A program made the translations under genes and the position numbers. From Costus lasius (Eukaryota > Streptophyta > Magnoliopsida > Zingiberales > Costaceae): DNA of 64,000 bases. The stretch spans positions 64,035,843 to 64,099,842 of the forward strand of contig CM050448.1 of assembly GCA_027563935.2 (NCBI GenBank), given 5' to 3'. A model generated the notes under the pieces. That model saw only the letters and a program-made list of their open reading frames with translations. It did no database searches and was not told where the DNA came from. Shown one piece after another: positions 10,291 to 20,605 of the stretch (position 1 is the stretch's first letter; every line of letters starts with the position of its first letter).

Positions 10291-11967
10291 TGTTGGGGTA
10301 TGCCCTTAAGGCTAATGTTTGAGGCCTTGGGATTCCATGAGTATCATGTATATAAACTCTTTTGTTTATAAAGGCAATGGTTGTTATTCAGGTTGTTACC
10401 TTGTCTGCTGTAATAAGTGTACTACTGAATAATGTCTCAAAGCTGTTCAGCTAGGCTGACATGCAGTTAAGTCCTTAGTCGAGATATCTTGGTGAACATG
10501 AGACAGCCTTGATATGATTGAGACTAATGTGTGTTCTAATCTTATAGGATGCTTCGAGCATGGAATAAGATGTAGACTCATGGGTACATTAGATGTACTG
10601 GACAGACCCTATTAGGATATTCAATTGCTTGTCACGATGTGAATATTCCTTGTTTGCTACAAGTGGCACATGTCCTCTGACTTGAGATCACTTGTGTTTC
10701 TAAATGATGATTGTCATTGTTTTGAGGTAGTTCAATATCATTTGAAACATAATGATCATAGACTATCTTGGATAATGATCATGAGTCAGGTTAGGGCACT
10801 AGTGATAGATAAAGGATTGCCGTCTCCTTGTTTAAGGAGTGTGATGTTCTAAAAGGGCCCCCCCTATATGAGATGATTGAGAAAGTGTATGGCCATACCC
10901 AGATGACTATGTTCATCTGATCTAATCATGCTCATCATATTGGAGTCACAGGCTTGACACGCTTGTCCAATAAGAACATCCAGTGGCAAAGGATATATGT
11001 ATGCCTAGTGAAGTGCATTCACCCTTGTGCTATGGTTTGGGAGTAGTCTTGGAAGACTCTTTCCTTTATATCGGGAGACAGTGATGTGTTGCTAGATACC
11101 CCTCACTGATCGTGATAACGCAAGTTATCGTTACCGACATTTAAAGGAAACCCTTAGGGTCGCACAATTTGATGATATGGCTTCTTTAAGTCAGATCGTG
11201 TGGACTGAATTGTTTGGATTTAGTTTGAAGGGATTTAATCTCTGATTATAAGTGAGATCTGGTCTGATCATGTTTGATTGATTAGGGCTTGAGATCGGTA
11301 AGCTTTGATCGAGAGAATGGATGCTAGATCGGTGAGATCAAGAGCATCAGGAGATGAACGGTTAGATCATGAGCCATTTGGTTCATAGAAGGTCTAGACC
11401 ATGTCTTGGCTTGGCTTGGTTTGATTTTGGTCTTTGAACCAAATCGAATTGAACCAAAGAATGAACCGGTTCACTATGTGAACGCATGGTTCATGAAGGA
11501 AAGCGTTTTGGCGTTGGCGAATGGCTTCATGACTTTCCATTTTGGGAAGTCATGTAACGCCACTCTTGATATCGCCTAAATGTTTTTGCTCTCTTGTCTT
11601 TGACGTGGTTTTTGCGATATTCGTGTGGTGAAGGTGTTGACGACAAGGGGAGAACTCTCGGCCAAGCATCATCTCATCATCCCTACCATTCGAACAAGAA
11701 CATCTTGGCACTTTTGCTAGCACAAGAGGTGCGCAAGAAGGAAGCCTTCATCATTTGGTGTGTGTCTTCTTTGGAGGAGTTCTCTTTTGCTCTCTCTCTT
11801 CCAAGACGCCATCCAACACATGGCTTCGGTATGAAATACTTCTCATCCTTAAAAGTTGATCATATACGTATTCATGCAAACGATCTACATGAAACCCTAT
11901 AAAATTTCATGCGCCCCCTTCGTTAGGGTTTCATCCCCTTTGCTCTCCCCCTTGAAGGGGACTTTCA
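10291..11967 (+). repeat. 3' LTR of copia A
   Basis: 1677 bases, the same length as the 5' LTR with only about seven substitutions noticed. It ends CTTTCA and is followed by target copy TAAAC at 11968-11972, after which gypsy LTR L resumes. Confidence 0.95.
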
Positions 11968-11972
11968 TAAAC

Positions 11973-12752
11973 GTTCTTTCTTCCACTTTTTACGCCTGCC
12001 CCTCTTAAAGATGAGTCCGTAGAAACTTTCGGATCCTAATTTGTAGTTCTGGATCAAAAGTTATGGCCCGAAAACGTTTCAGCGACGTAAAAATCTCGTT
12101 TTTGACTGGGAATTACGGCCGTGTAATAGTTCACGGCACTGCCGTAAAGTAGCTTGAGTGTTCTGTTCTGGAAATGATGGGAAATACGGTACCGTAAAAT
12201 ACTTTACGACACTGCCATGATTTCAGCCGAGTTCTCTAATCTGAGGTCTTCACAAAATATGGCACCGTAAACTCCTTTACGGCGGGGCCATAAAATCGGT
12301 TGATCACTCTGGTCTGAAGCGCTGGAAAATACGGCCGTGTAATTTCTTACGGTGGTGCCGCAATTTTGACAAAATCTTCTGTTCGGAAAATCACCAAAAT
12401 ACGGCCGTGTTCTTGATAATACAGTAGCCGTGAAAATACGGTACCGTAAAATGCTTTACGGCACTGCCGTATTTTGGTAGGTTGCTCCGTTTTATGTGAA
12501 ATTTGTCATGTATCTTCTTCTTGAAAATTATGGTAGGTTGCTCCGTATTTTGGTAGGTTGCTCCATGTATTTGATTTTGCCTAAAAATGCCCAAAATAGT
12601 GCCTTTTTGCCTGAAAATTATGAAAAACCAAAATAGAAGTAGACTTTACAATATTTGATGTATTCAGCATAAAAACAAGCAAAAGATCTTCAATTTAGCA
12701 TGAAAAGATACCTAGAATGATACAAAATATACTATATATTTTGGGGTCATCA
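11973..12752 (-). mobile_element. Gypsy LTR L, right part
   Basis: Continuation of LTR L after copia A. On the minus strand the LTR begins TGATGACCCC at 12752. This first part of the LTR is filled with palindromic TACGG...CCGTA segments (about 12108-12480). At 12753 it borders a sequence containing the reverse complement of TTGCTTGAGGACAAGCAAAG, the 3' internal signature of the same element type. Confidence 0.8.
12108..12480. repeat. Cluster of TACGG/CCGTA palindromes in LTR L
   Basis: Contains the perfect 12-base palindrome TACGGTACCGTA at 12185-12196 and 12437-12448, plus several imperfect ones of the type TTACGGCACTGCCGTA and TACGGCCGTGTAA. They sit 270-640 bases inside the LTR, the same place as the hairpins in LTR K. 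Confidence 0.8.
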
Positions 12753-14162
12753 AACACATAAGGCTCAAACTTTGCTTGTCCTCAAGCAAAAATCAAAATT
12801 TGATTAAAAGAATAACCTTTTCATGCTTAATAAATTTCAAAAATACAATCATCAATGAAAAATTACATTAATTGATTTATAAAACTTCAAGCAAACATAT
12901 CATTCTTATAATTCAATCCTCTAGATCCACAATTCAATTAAATAAAACTTTGCAACTTGTATAATAAATAGTATTTTCAATCTCATGATTTCACCCAGTT
13001 TTCAGTTCAAATCTATCATGCTTTTGTTTACAGGAATTAGGTTTCCAAGATCTTTTTCCACACATGATTTTTTTTCTCCTTTTTTTTTATGTATTTTGTT
13101 TCTTTTTGTGAAGATGATATGTATCCACTTAGATACACACTTTTTATTTTTGACTTCAACTCTTATCTTTGGTACCACTATAAATTTTGCAAAGTGCCAA
13201 GTAGAGGAGTCTTATTCTTTTTATCTCTCATTATTTTTTTACAGACTTCAACCCATGTCTTAGGTACCACTATCAATTTTACATAGTGCCAAGTAGGGGA
13301 GTCTCTCACTATTTTTATGGATCTTGGATTCTTATTTCCCAACAAATAGCAAAATGGACTAAACATCTACTAGGGTGATCAATCGATATCAATTCACAAA
13401 TCATACTCATATGCTCATTTTATTTAAAGGAGTAGTTTCACCTTTAGATCTTATTCTTCAAATAACACATCTACCCAAAATTTCATGCATCAACCAATGT
13501 CAAATTTCAAAAATAGATATGCATTGAAGAAATAAATCTAACATGATAGGGCTTTTCTCTAATCACAAGTATAAATACTCACATCATCAAGGAAGACATT
13601 TTATCAATAGAAATGTTATCAATAAATCATGCCATCATATAGTAGAAAGTGAATCATATGCGTTCATCAATTTTAACAACACATTTGAATAATATCATCA
13701 TCAAAACAATGAGTTCCATAAAATCATTTTTCAAGAGAAAACCAATATGTAGTATAAATATGAAAAAGTCAAAGATGCACTATATGAAATAGTCATTAAT
13801 AAGAGAGTGCAAGTGATACTCACAAAACTATATAGTGATACTCACAAAACTATATAGATCATGCTCAATCATTGTCAGGCCAATGCAGCTGGGTCCAAAG
13901 ATGTGCCTTTTGATAATTTTCTGCAAGATTTAAGGTACATAAGGCTCACATAAGGCTCAGATCAAAAACAGTTTCAAAAAATAATAATGATAAAAAATAA
14001 TCTCAAGAGAGGATCAGAGATGTCGCCGGAGGTCTAAAGAGTGCTGGTGGAAAAAGTCGAGCAGGCAAAAAGCAGAGGTGAACGGAAGCTAGCTGAAAGC
14101 TACTGTCAATGATGATGATGCCGACAGTAGAGTGAGTAATCTCTAGTGGCCTGCTAGAGATC
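12753..14162 (-). mobile_element. Gypsy 3' internal region beside LTR L
   Basis: AT-rich noncoding DNA read as the 3' untranslated part of a minus-strand gypsy element. It starts with the reverse complement of the GAGGACAAGCAAAG motif next to the LTR. It includes two diverged copies of a segment with GGTACCACTAT...GTGCCAAGTAG(A/G)GGAGTCT (about 13100-13310), and a perfect tandem pair of a 22-base unit at 13813-13856. No supported coding frame. It is interrupted by solo LTR N at 14163. Confidence 0.6.
13813..13856. repeat. Perfect tandem pair of a 22-base unit
   Basis: The unit GTGATACTCACAAAACTATA plus two bases occurs twice without a gap. It is a local duplication in noncoding DNA. Confidence 0.85.
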
Positions 14163-15848
14163 TGAAAGGTCCCCTAAAGACAAGGGGGCGAAACCCTATA
14201 GGAGGCGCATATGATAATTTTGATGCAGCGGAAGGGGTTTCAAGGATCTATGCATATAATATGTTCAACTTAAAATGATTCTCACCATTGCCATCGCTTA
14301 GATGGTGTCTTGGAAGGAAAGGCGCAAGTGCTCCTTCTCCAAAGGTGACGCACACAATTGGTGTCGCCTACTCTTCCTTGGTGCTCCTTGTGCTAGCAAG
14401 GTTCCAAGAAGCCGTTGTCGAATGGAAGGGAAAGATCACTTTTCTTTGGCCGAACTCTTCCTTCTCTTTTTCGTCAACTTCTTCTCCACACGAGAGTGCG
14501 AGTGCTGAATGCCCAAGTTGGCGACGAGAGTGAGGAAAAACGAGAGATGAGGGCGCCTTAGGCGTGAACGTGAGTAGTGGTCACGTATGTGATCATGCTT
14601 TCTAAAAATAGAAAGCCACTCACTCACTTGCGATCATGAGTTTACCCCATGCGCAAACTTCTCTCAATTTGAACCACACGCTCACTCAATGAGCTGGTTC
14701 AATTTGGTCTGGTTCATAGACCAATCGACCCAAGCCATTAGTCCAGATCACATTAAACCCTAAGGCTCTTGATCTGACCGTCGATCTCTTGATGCTCCTG
14801 ATCTCACCGATCTAGCATCCAATCTCTCGATCGAAGCTTACCGATCTCAAGCCCTAATCAATCAAACATGATCAGACCAGATCTCACTTACAATCAGAGA
14901 TTAAATCCCTTTAAACTGAACCCAAACAATTCAGTCCACACGATCTGACTTAAGTAAGCCATATCATCAAATTGTGCGACCCTGAGGGTTTCCTTTAAAT
15001 GTCGGTAACGATAACTCACGTTATCACGATCAGTGAGGGGTATCTAGCAACACATCACTGTCTCCCGATATAAAGAAAAGAGTCTTCCAAGACTACACCC
15101 AAACCACAGCACAAGTGTGAATCCAACTCACAAGGCATACATCTTTCCTTTGCCACTGGATGTTCTTATTGGACAAGCGTGTCAAGCTTGTAACTCCAAT
15201 ATGACGAGCATGATTAGAACAGATGAACACTGTCACCTGGGTATGGCCATACTCTTTTCTCAATCATCTCATCCAGGGGGCCCCTTTAGAACATCACACT
15301 CCTTAAACAAGGAGACGGCAATCCTTTGTCTATCACTAGTGCCCTAACCTGACTCAAGCTCACCATCCAAGATAGTCTATAATCATTATGTTTCAAATGA
15401 TATTGAACTAACTCAAAACAATGACAATCATCATTTAGAAAACACAAGCGATCTCAAGTCAGAGGAAATGTGCCACTTGTCGCAATCAAGGATTATTCAC
15501 ATTGTGACAACCAATTGAATATCCTAGTAGGGTCTGTCCAGTGCATCCAATGTACCCATGAGTCTACATCTTATTCCATGCTCGAAGCATCCTATAAGAT
15601 TAGAACACATATTAGTCTTAACTATATCAAGGCTGTCTCATGTTCACCAAGATATCTCGACTAAGGACTTTATAGCATGTCAGCCCAGCTGAACAGCCTT
15701 GAGACATTATTCAGAAGTACAATTATTGCAGCAGACAATATAACAACCTGAATAACAACCATGCCTTTATAAACATAAGAGTTTATTACATGATACTGAT
15801 ACAATCCCAAGGCCTCAAACATTAGCCTTAAGGGCATACCCCAACAAG
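14163..15848 (-). mobile_element. Solo LTR N of copia family 1
   Basis: 1686 bases, starting TGAAAGGTCCCC and ending CATACCCCAACA on the + strand, i.e. a family 1 LTR on the minus strand. It is flanked by a perfect target duplication AGATC (14158-14162 and 15849-15853), and no internal sequence is present. This is the usual product of recombination between the two LTRs of one inserted element. It is more diverged from A than A's own LTRs are from each other. Confidence 0.93.
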
Positions 15849-15853
15849 ATCAT

Positions 15854-16800
15854 AGTCCTGGAAGTGAGATCGTCGGCCGGTGGGTGTCAGAGATAGCACT
15901 GCAAAAATAAAAAAATCAGTCACGAATAAATATTCTACCGCATAAATAAAATTAATAGAATAAGAGGCAGTAGAAGAAGTAACAGTCTGCATATGGTATG
16001 ATCCAGTGTCGATGGCTGGATACAGTGATGTCAGAGGCAGATGCAGTGGTGGCTAGAGGTGGAAGACAGTTGCTCTTGAAGATTTCTGAATCTGGATGCA
16101 AAATAAGCAATTACTGGTAGAAAGCAAACTGTGCAGTTTTTAAATTTTTTTATGAAAAGTAGCCATACCCTAGAATAAAATTTAATGATCCACATAGAAA
16201 ATGGACAGAACCATGAAATAGAATAAGATATGTTCTTTTCAGAAGTATAAAAACCGAAGGATCAAAATCTATCAGAAATTTAGGGCATCAGCAGAAAGAA
16301 GGCTACTTAGATTACAAAACTGCAAAAAACTGCAAAAACTGCACAAAAGTTAATCAAATTCAAAAAGTTGCTATGTGTCCTAGAATGATCCATGAACTTC
16401 AAAATTTAGCAAAAATATCCAAAAGATAGACAAAGACGAGTACTTCAATGTTGTGCCAAAGATCAAAAATTTTCTCAACCCAGTTTCTTAAAATTAATGC
16501 GAGAAGACATCTACTCAATAAGCAGAAAGCAGCTTTAAGATACTGTACTGTGAAAGACCTTACGGCAGTGCCGTAATTTACAAAGAACTCTCAGGTTAAA
16601 ATCAGACCAAAAATACGGTACCGTAAAGAAGATTATGGCAGTGCCGTATTTTGTAAAAAAATTTATTCTCCCTGCAAAACAAAAAGAAAAAATAATTCTA
16701 AAAATAAACAAAAATAAAAGCAACTAAACTAAGCAAAAGTGCTTGGGTTGCCTCCCTAGAAGCGCTAATTTTAGGTCCATAGCTTGACCAAAAATCAATA
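15854..16800 (-). mobile_element. Gypsy 3' internal region, continued
   Basis: Continues the noncoding region cut by solo LTR N. Part of it (about 16050-16560) is similar to 24235-24940, showing that it is a repeated internal segment of this gypsy family. Palindromes of the LTR type occur again at 16545-16655, including TACGGTACCGTA at 16614-16625. The reverse complement of a GGGAGGCAACCCAAGC motif lies at 16741-16757; that motif is a known landmark after pol in plant Athila/Tat elements. Confidence 0.6.
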
Positions 16801-17658
16801 TCATGGTGAAACAGGTGAATCAGTTCCAAAGTATAAAGCATATAATTTTCTGCATTTTCTTCTTCCTAAAAGTTTAGCCACTAATACAAATATCCAAAAT
16901 TCAATACAAATCATGATCAATGTGGCTTTCTCAAGTATGCAGAAATTAAAATTTTCAAATCCTCTCATGGTAATCTTTATGATTTTCCTATGTTTGTCAA
17001 AAAGTAAAATCATAAGTCCTTTCTTCAAATTTATGTTTTCAATGGCAATGAGAAAAGGACTTTGATCAAAATATTCAAGCATTGGATCATCATAATAATA
17101 TTTATGTCTTTCATTAGATTCCTCAATAAAACACACATTTTCAATTAAACCACAAGATTCAACAGTAGACATGGGCAACATATCAACATGGTGAGATTCA
17201 TCAATTTTCACAATATTCAAATCATCTACAGATTCTTCATGCACTTCATCAAACAATTTATCAATATCAAAATTATCAACAAAGTGAAGATGAGACTCTT
17301 CAAAATTAATTTCCTCATGCTTCCCCAAAAACAATTCATCATAAGAAGAGTCAAAATCAGAATCATATGAAAAATAAGATTTATCAATATTTACAATAGG
17401 ATCAGAGTTAACCTCAAAAGACTTATCATTAATTTCAATAATATCACCAAAATCACAGTGGGGTTCATCAATGTCTATAATTTTCAAACCTTCATCATGC
17501 TCATCAGATTCAACCATATATAAATTTACATCAAAATCAGAATTATCATCAAAAGAAGGGTTTTCAATTTCAATTTTCTCAACCTTTTCCTCAAATAAAT
17601 TATCAGGTAAATCAATATCAAAATTATCAAGATCAGAAGGAGATTTATTAATATTCAC
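16801..17658 (-). CDS. Acidic protein of unknown function in gypsy element
   Basis: Open frame of 285 codons on the minus strand, starting MNINKSPSDLDNFDIDLPDN. The first 200 residues are very rich in Asp, Glu and Ser, with repeated phrases of the type NIDKSYFSYDSDFDSSYDE and FEESHLHFVDNFDIDK. The last 85 are basic and hydrophobic, with a possible membrane segment around FCILEKATLIMICIEFWIFV. It lies just upstream (in its own direction) of the GGGAGGCAACCC landmark, where Athila-type elements often carry a third ORF. I recognise no domain. An envelope-like role is only a possibility from position, and the frame could be partly accidental in AT-rich DNA. Confidence 0.45.
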   Translation of the reverse strand: MNINKSPSDLDNFDIDLPDNLFEEKVEKIEIENPSFDDNSDFDVNLYMVESDEHDEGLKIIDIDEPHCDFGDIIEINDKSFEVNSDPIVNIDKSYFSYDSDFDSSYDELFLGKHEEINFEESHLHFVDNFDIDKLFDEVHEESVDDLNIVKIDESHHVDMLPMSTVESCGLIENVCFIEESNERHKYYYDDPMLEYFDQSPFLIAIENINLKKGLMILLFDKHRKIIKITMRGFENFNFCILEKATLIMICIEFWIFVLVAKLLGRRKCRKLYALYFGTDSPVSP

Positions 17659-17700
17659 ATAAGGCTCAATCTCAAAACAATCATGATCACAGGGGGAGTT

Positions 17701-17907
17701 TTATAAATCAAGTTTTTCAGTATCAAACTCAAATAAACAATCATGCCGTGCAATCTGGGTTTCTAGCAATTCAGTATTAACAGTCAAAGATTGATGATTA
17801 ATATATATTTTGGTGTCATCAACCGTAGCCCTGATATCTCTCCCATATTTGACCTCTACCGACGTAATTGCAATTGCTTGTTCTCGATTTCTGTCTTCAA
17901 AACCCAA
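17701..17907 (-). CDS. Upstream fragment of the acidic gypsy ORF region
   Basis: 68-codon open frame (MGFEDRNREQAIAITSVEVK...) on the same strand and directly upstream of the acidic ORF. It ends in FEFDTEKLDL, similar in flavour to the acidic region that follows. The two may be one decayed coding region separated by a stop at about 17701. No known domain seen. Confidence 0.3.
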   Translation of the reverse strand: MGFEDRNREQAIAITSVEVKYGRDIRATVDDTKIYINHQSLTVNTELLETQIARHDCLFEFDTEKLDL

Positions 17908-18016
17908 TTTCGATTCACCTAGCTATTAGGACTCGGATTTTCTGGTATTCAACCTTGTTCCCTGTGAGATTCGATATCTTTTATATTACTTCGACATAAC
18001 CGTGCACTTGCGGAGC
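17908..18016 (+). repeat. Inverted tail of a gypsy LTR
   Basis: Resembles the last 100 bases of the + strand gypsy LTRs M and H: CTGTGAGATTCGATATC, TATTACTTCGA, then GTGCACTTGCGGA. It sits head-on against a minus-strand LTR (O) that lacks this tail, so a small inversion or a truncated separate element is likely. Confidence 0.5.
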
Positions 18017-19523
18017 GTGTCACTCTTCAGTTTTAAAATAAGTATATCGGACAAAGAAAGTTAAAATCACTTTCATGGCTTAATTCTCAGTGTCAAAATC
18101 TCAAGCAAAATTAAATATTCTCATATCTTAATTTAACAGGTTTTACTTAAGGGCTTCCAATAATCCAAATCACCTATGGGTGCATATTTTCATGTTTTAC
18201 TCAATAAAAATTCCTAGATCAAATTATCAACAAGAATTTATGCTTCAAAAATCATGATTTAAGAACGAATCTATTCTCATAGTCTAATTTCCTAAAACCA
18301 TAATTTAAGGGTTTCGAGTTTTGTAAGTCAATTCTCAATACATGTTACAAACTCTAAAACATGCTGATATTTAGAAACTAGAAAAGATTAAAGACAATTA
18401 TCACATAAGTAAAATTATCATATCGAAGAACAACTAACAAAATAGAGATTGTCCAATCATTTCAGAAATTAAGAGGATTATTCCCCCATGTCCCAAAAAG
18501 GTTTTTACGCTATCATGGTGGAAGTAGTACAATAATATGTCATTTTAGAAAATTCAAAATTTGAAAGAAAGGGAAAATAATGTTACTGTTCACGGGGGTG
18601 TGAAAAATTTCAAAGCCCATAATATCTTTGATGAAACACTATGAACAATAGCCGCTTCTCAACTTTTGTAGATTTCTCCTCCAATCAAGCTCCTTCTGAT
18701 CTAAAACTTTCTATGTATCTTCTCCTCCATGAGGTGCACCTTCCCTGAAAATTTCATCGTCTAAGATGCTCTGTACGTCTTTCGGCGAAGAACCCTAAAG
18801 CGGTGACGATCTCTCTAATTTCTCCTTCTGTTGTCGATTAAAATTTGGGATCCTTGTCTTGAAATCTTCTCCTCCTCTGATATCGACTTCCCTTTTTTCT
18901 GATTTTGAAATCATGTCTTAAATCTCCCAAATTTGGCTTCGCAAATTCCGGCCACAGTAACTCGCGAAAGACTCAGGCAAACTCGGCTGGTTACTTTAGA
19001 ATTACGGCCGTGAAATAAATTATGGTAGTACTGTAATCTTCTATGTGCAAAATCCTGGAACAATTATAGCCTCTAATTAATAATCATGGTAGTACCGTGA
19101 TTTGCTCTCTGTAATTCTTTGGGATAATTACAGCCACTGATAATTATTACGGCAATGTTATGATTGCTTCAATTTCACCCTGATAAAATTAGGGTCGTAA
19201 TAAAATTTCGTGTAGTCCCATAATCTTCTCAGTGCAAAAATCTCCAGAAATCATGGTCAAGAAAATTAATCATGGTGGTGCCATGATGTATTCTGTAAGC
19301 TCCAGCAAAACCACGATCATAATAATAATTATGGCCCTACCGGAATTTTATCGAATACTCTGATTTGCTTGAAAATTGACCGGTAATTTCCTCTTGATGA
19401 CTGGAATTTGTCCATGCATTCAGATTACTCAAAATCCATCGAAATTAAGCCCTTTTTGCCTGAAATTAATCAAAAATTAGAAAAGGTGTAGATTCCAAAA
19501 TACTATGAATTTTTTAGTCATCA
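18017..19523 (-). mobile_element. Gypsy LTR O (minus, lacks its end)
   Basis: On the minus strand it begins TGATGACTAAAAAATTC at 19523 and contains decayed palindromes of the TACGG/CCGTA type (about 19000-19340), then a part similar to LTR L (AAGAGGATTATTCCCCCATGTCCC near 18471). The final 100 bases expected next to the PBS are missing or inverted (17908-18016). It is older than L or H judging by the decay of the palindromes. No coding regions. Confidence 0.65.
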
Positions 19524-20605
19524 CTTACCTAGTTGCCCTAGAACCGACTAGCTATACAAAGCTTTCTTAGGGGCCTGTGCTATAATGTCGGCTAAGTGAC
19601 TCTCTTTTCTAACTTGCTAACTAGAGAAGCAAAAAAGCCACTCCATGGTGGTAAAGTATCGTCTTTTATGTTGGCCAAAGTGTCTCTTTTCTTACCCGAG
19701 AATATCTATCCTTGAGTAGCACCGTATTCCCCCCATGCAGTTTCAGAATTAGCACTGATGGAGAAACTCTCAGTGAGAAGATATTATACCTTGAATGGAC
19801 AAGTCTGAGACCAACCATAGAAAGGATAAAGGCTTGCCAGTAGAAATTTGGAGACCCTACCTTAAATCTAGCTAAGACTTCCTGGATTGGCCTTTCTATA
19901 GGTGTTGTTCCCGACTTGTTCCTCTTTCGCCTTTCTCACCTTCTTCTTCAATAACCCTTACCTCCCTATTCAACGAACAGGAAGCAAAGTGATTGGCCAT
20001 TCAGAGTGTCGAACCTACAGTGACGTTAAACGCAAAATAATGCAAAGGAACTGATCGATCGTGAACCCCACAACGCGGTAAGAGAGAGGAACATGCAAAC
20101 AAAGTTTCAAACCAGAGCACACTAGTCTTTCTGGAGCGCGTTAGGAGTTTAATGCTAAAAGATTGAAAGTAATCATCCTATAATCGGTCGGAACCTCCCG
20201 CTTTCCAGCCTGAAGTAGGATGAGGCCTTACTAGATGAGCTCGTAAGTTAGGAATGTGTCTATGTCGGTTCCTCGTCTTGCTTGCTTTTGGCGAAGCTTA
20301 ATGCACTATAACATAGGGATTATGGTAGGAAGACTTTTTTTAAGGCCGACCACGACCACTTAGGAGTGGGAGCAATAGCGAAGCCTGTTTTGCACATAAA
20401 GCATACGCTAGCTCAAGTGACTTGTTCCATAGGGAAGCTATGGACATTGTGGCAGTGGTGCCTGTTTTGCTATGGTTGAGTGTTTATTCATTCTATATAT
20501 AGGCAAATTCCATTTTTCAATAGTTGTCTCAAGGTGCTACTTTATGTGCTCTTTTCATGGTTCCTTGCCTTTGAAAGCAAAGCCCAAAAAACAAAGGGTG
20601 AAGTT
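19524..20605. other. Block of different origin, possibly organelle-derived
   Basis: About 1.08 kb with no similarity to the retroelements around it, no repeats and no long open frame on either strand. Its even composition and wording (runs such as CTTTCGCCTTTCTCACC and GCTAGCTCAAGTGACTTG) remind me of plant mitochondrial intergenic DNA. That impression is weak evidence; a database search is needed to decide. Confidence 0.35.

Larger units (their letters stand above)
2931..11967 (+). mobile_element. Ty1/copia LTR retrotransposon A (complete structure)
   Basis: A 9.0-kb element bounded by two LTRs of exactly 1677 bases and by a perfect 5-base target duplication TAAAC (2926-2930 and 11968-11972). 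It has a PBS, a long leader, one gag-pol coding region in the order Gag, protease, integrase, reverse transcriptase, RNase H (copia order), and a polypurine tract. It lies in gypsy LTR L. I counted about seven differences between its LTRs by eye, so the insertion is recent, yet gag-pol already has two frameshifts. The lineage resembles Angela/TAR on domain wording and the long LTR and leader; that is inference. Confidence 0.97.

Noticed and set aside
12985..13286. Short + strand frames rich in Phe and Leu as membrane proteins
   Set aside because: They arise from T-rich noncoding DNA in a gypsy 3' region and have no support from other copies.
14288..14533. Open frames in solo LTR N and the matching frames at 34564-34926 and 42004-42366 as genes
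   Set aside because: They are LTR sequence read in various frames, without conservation between copies and without domains.
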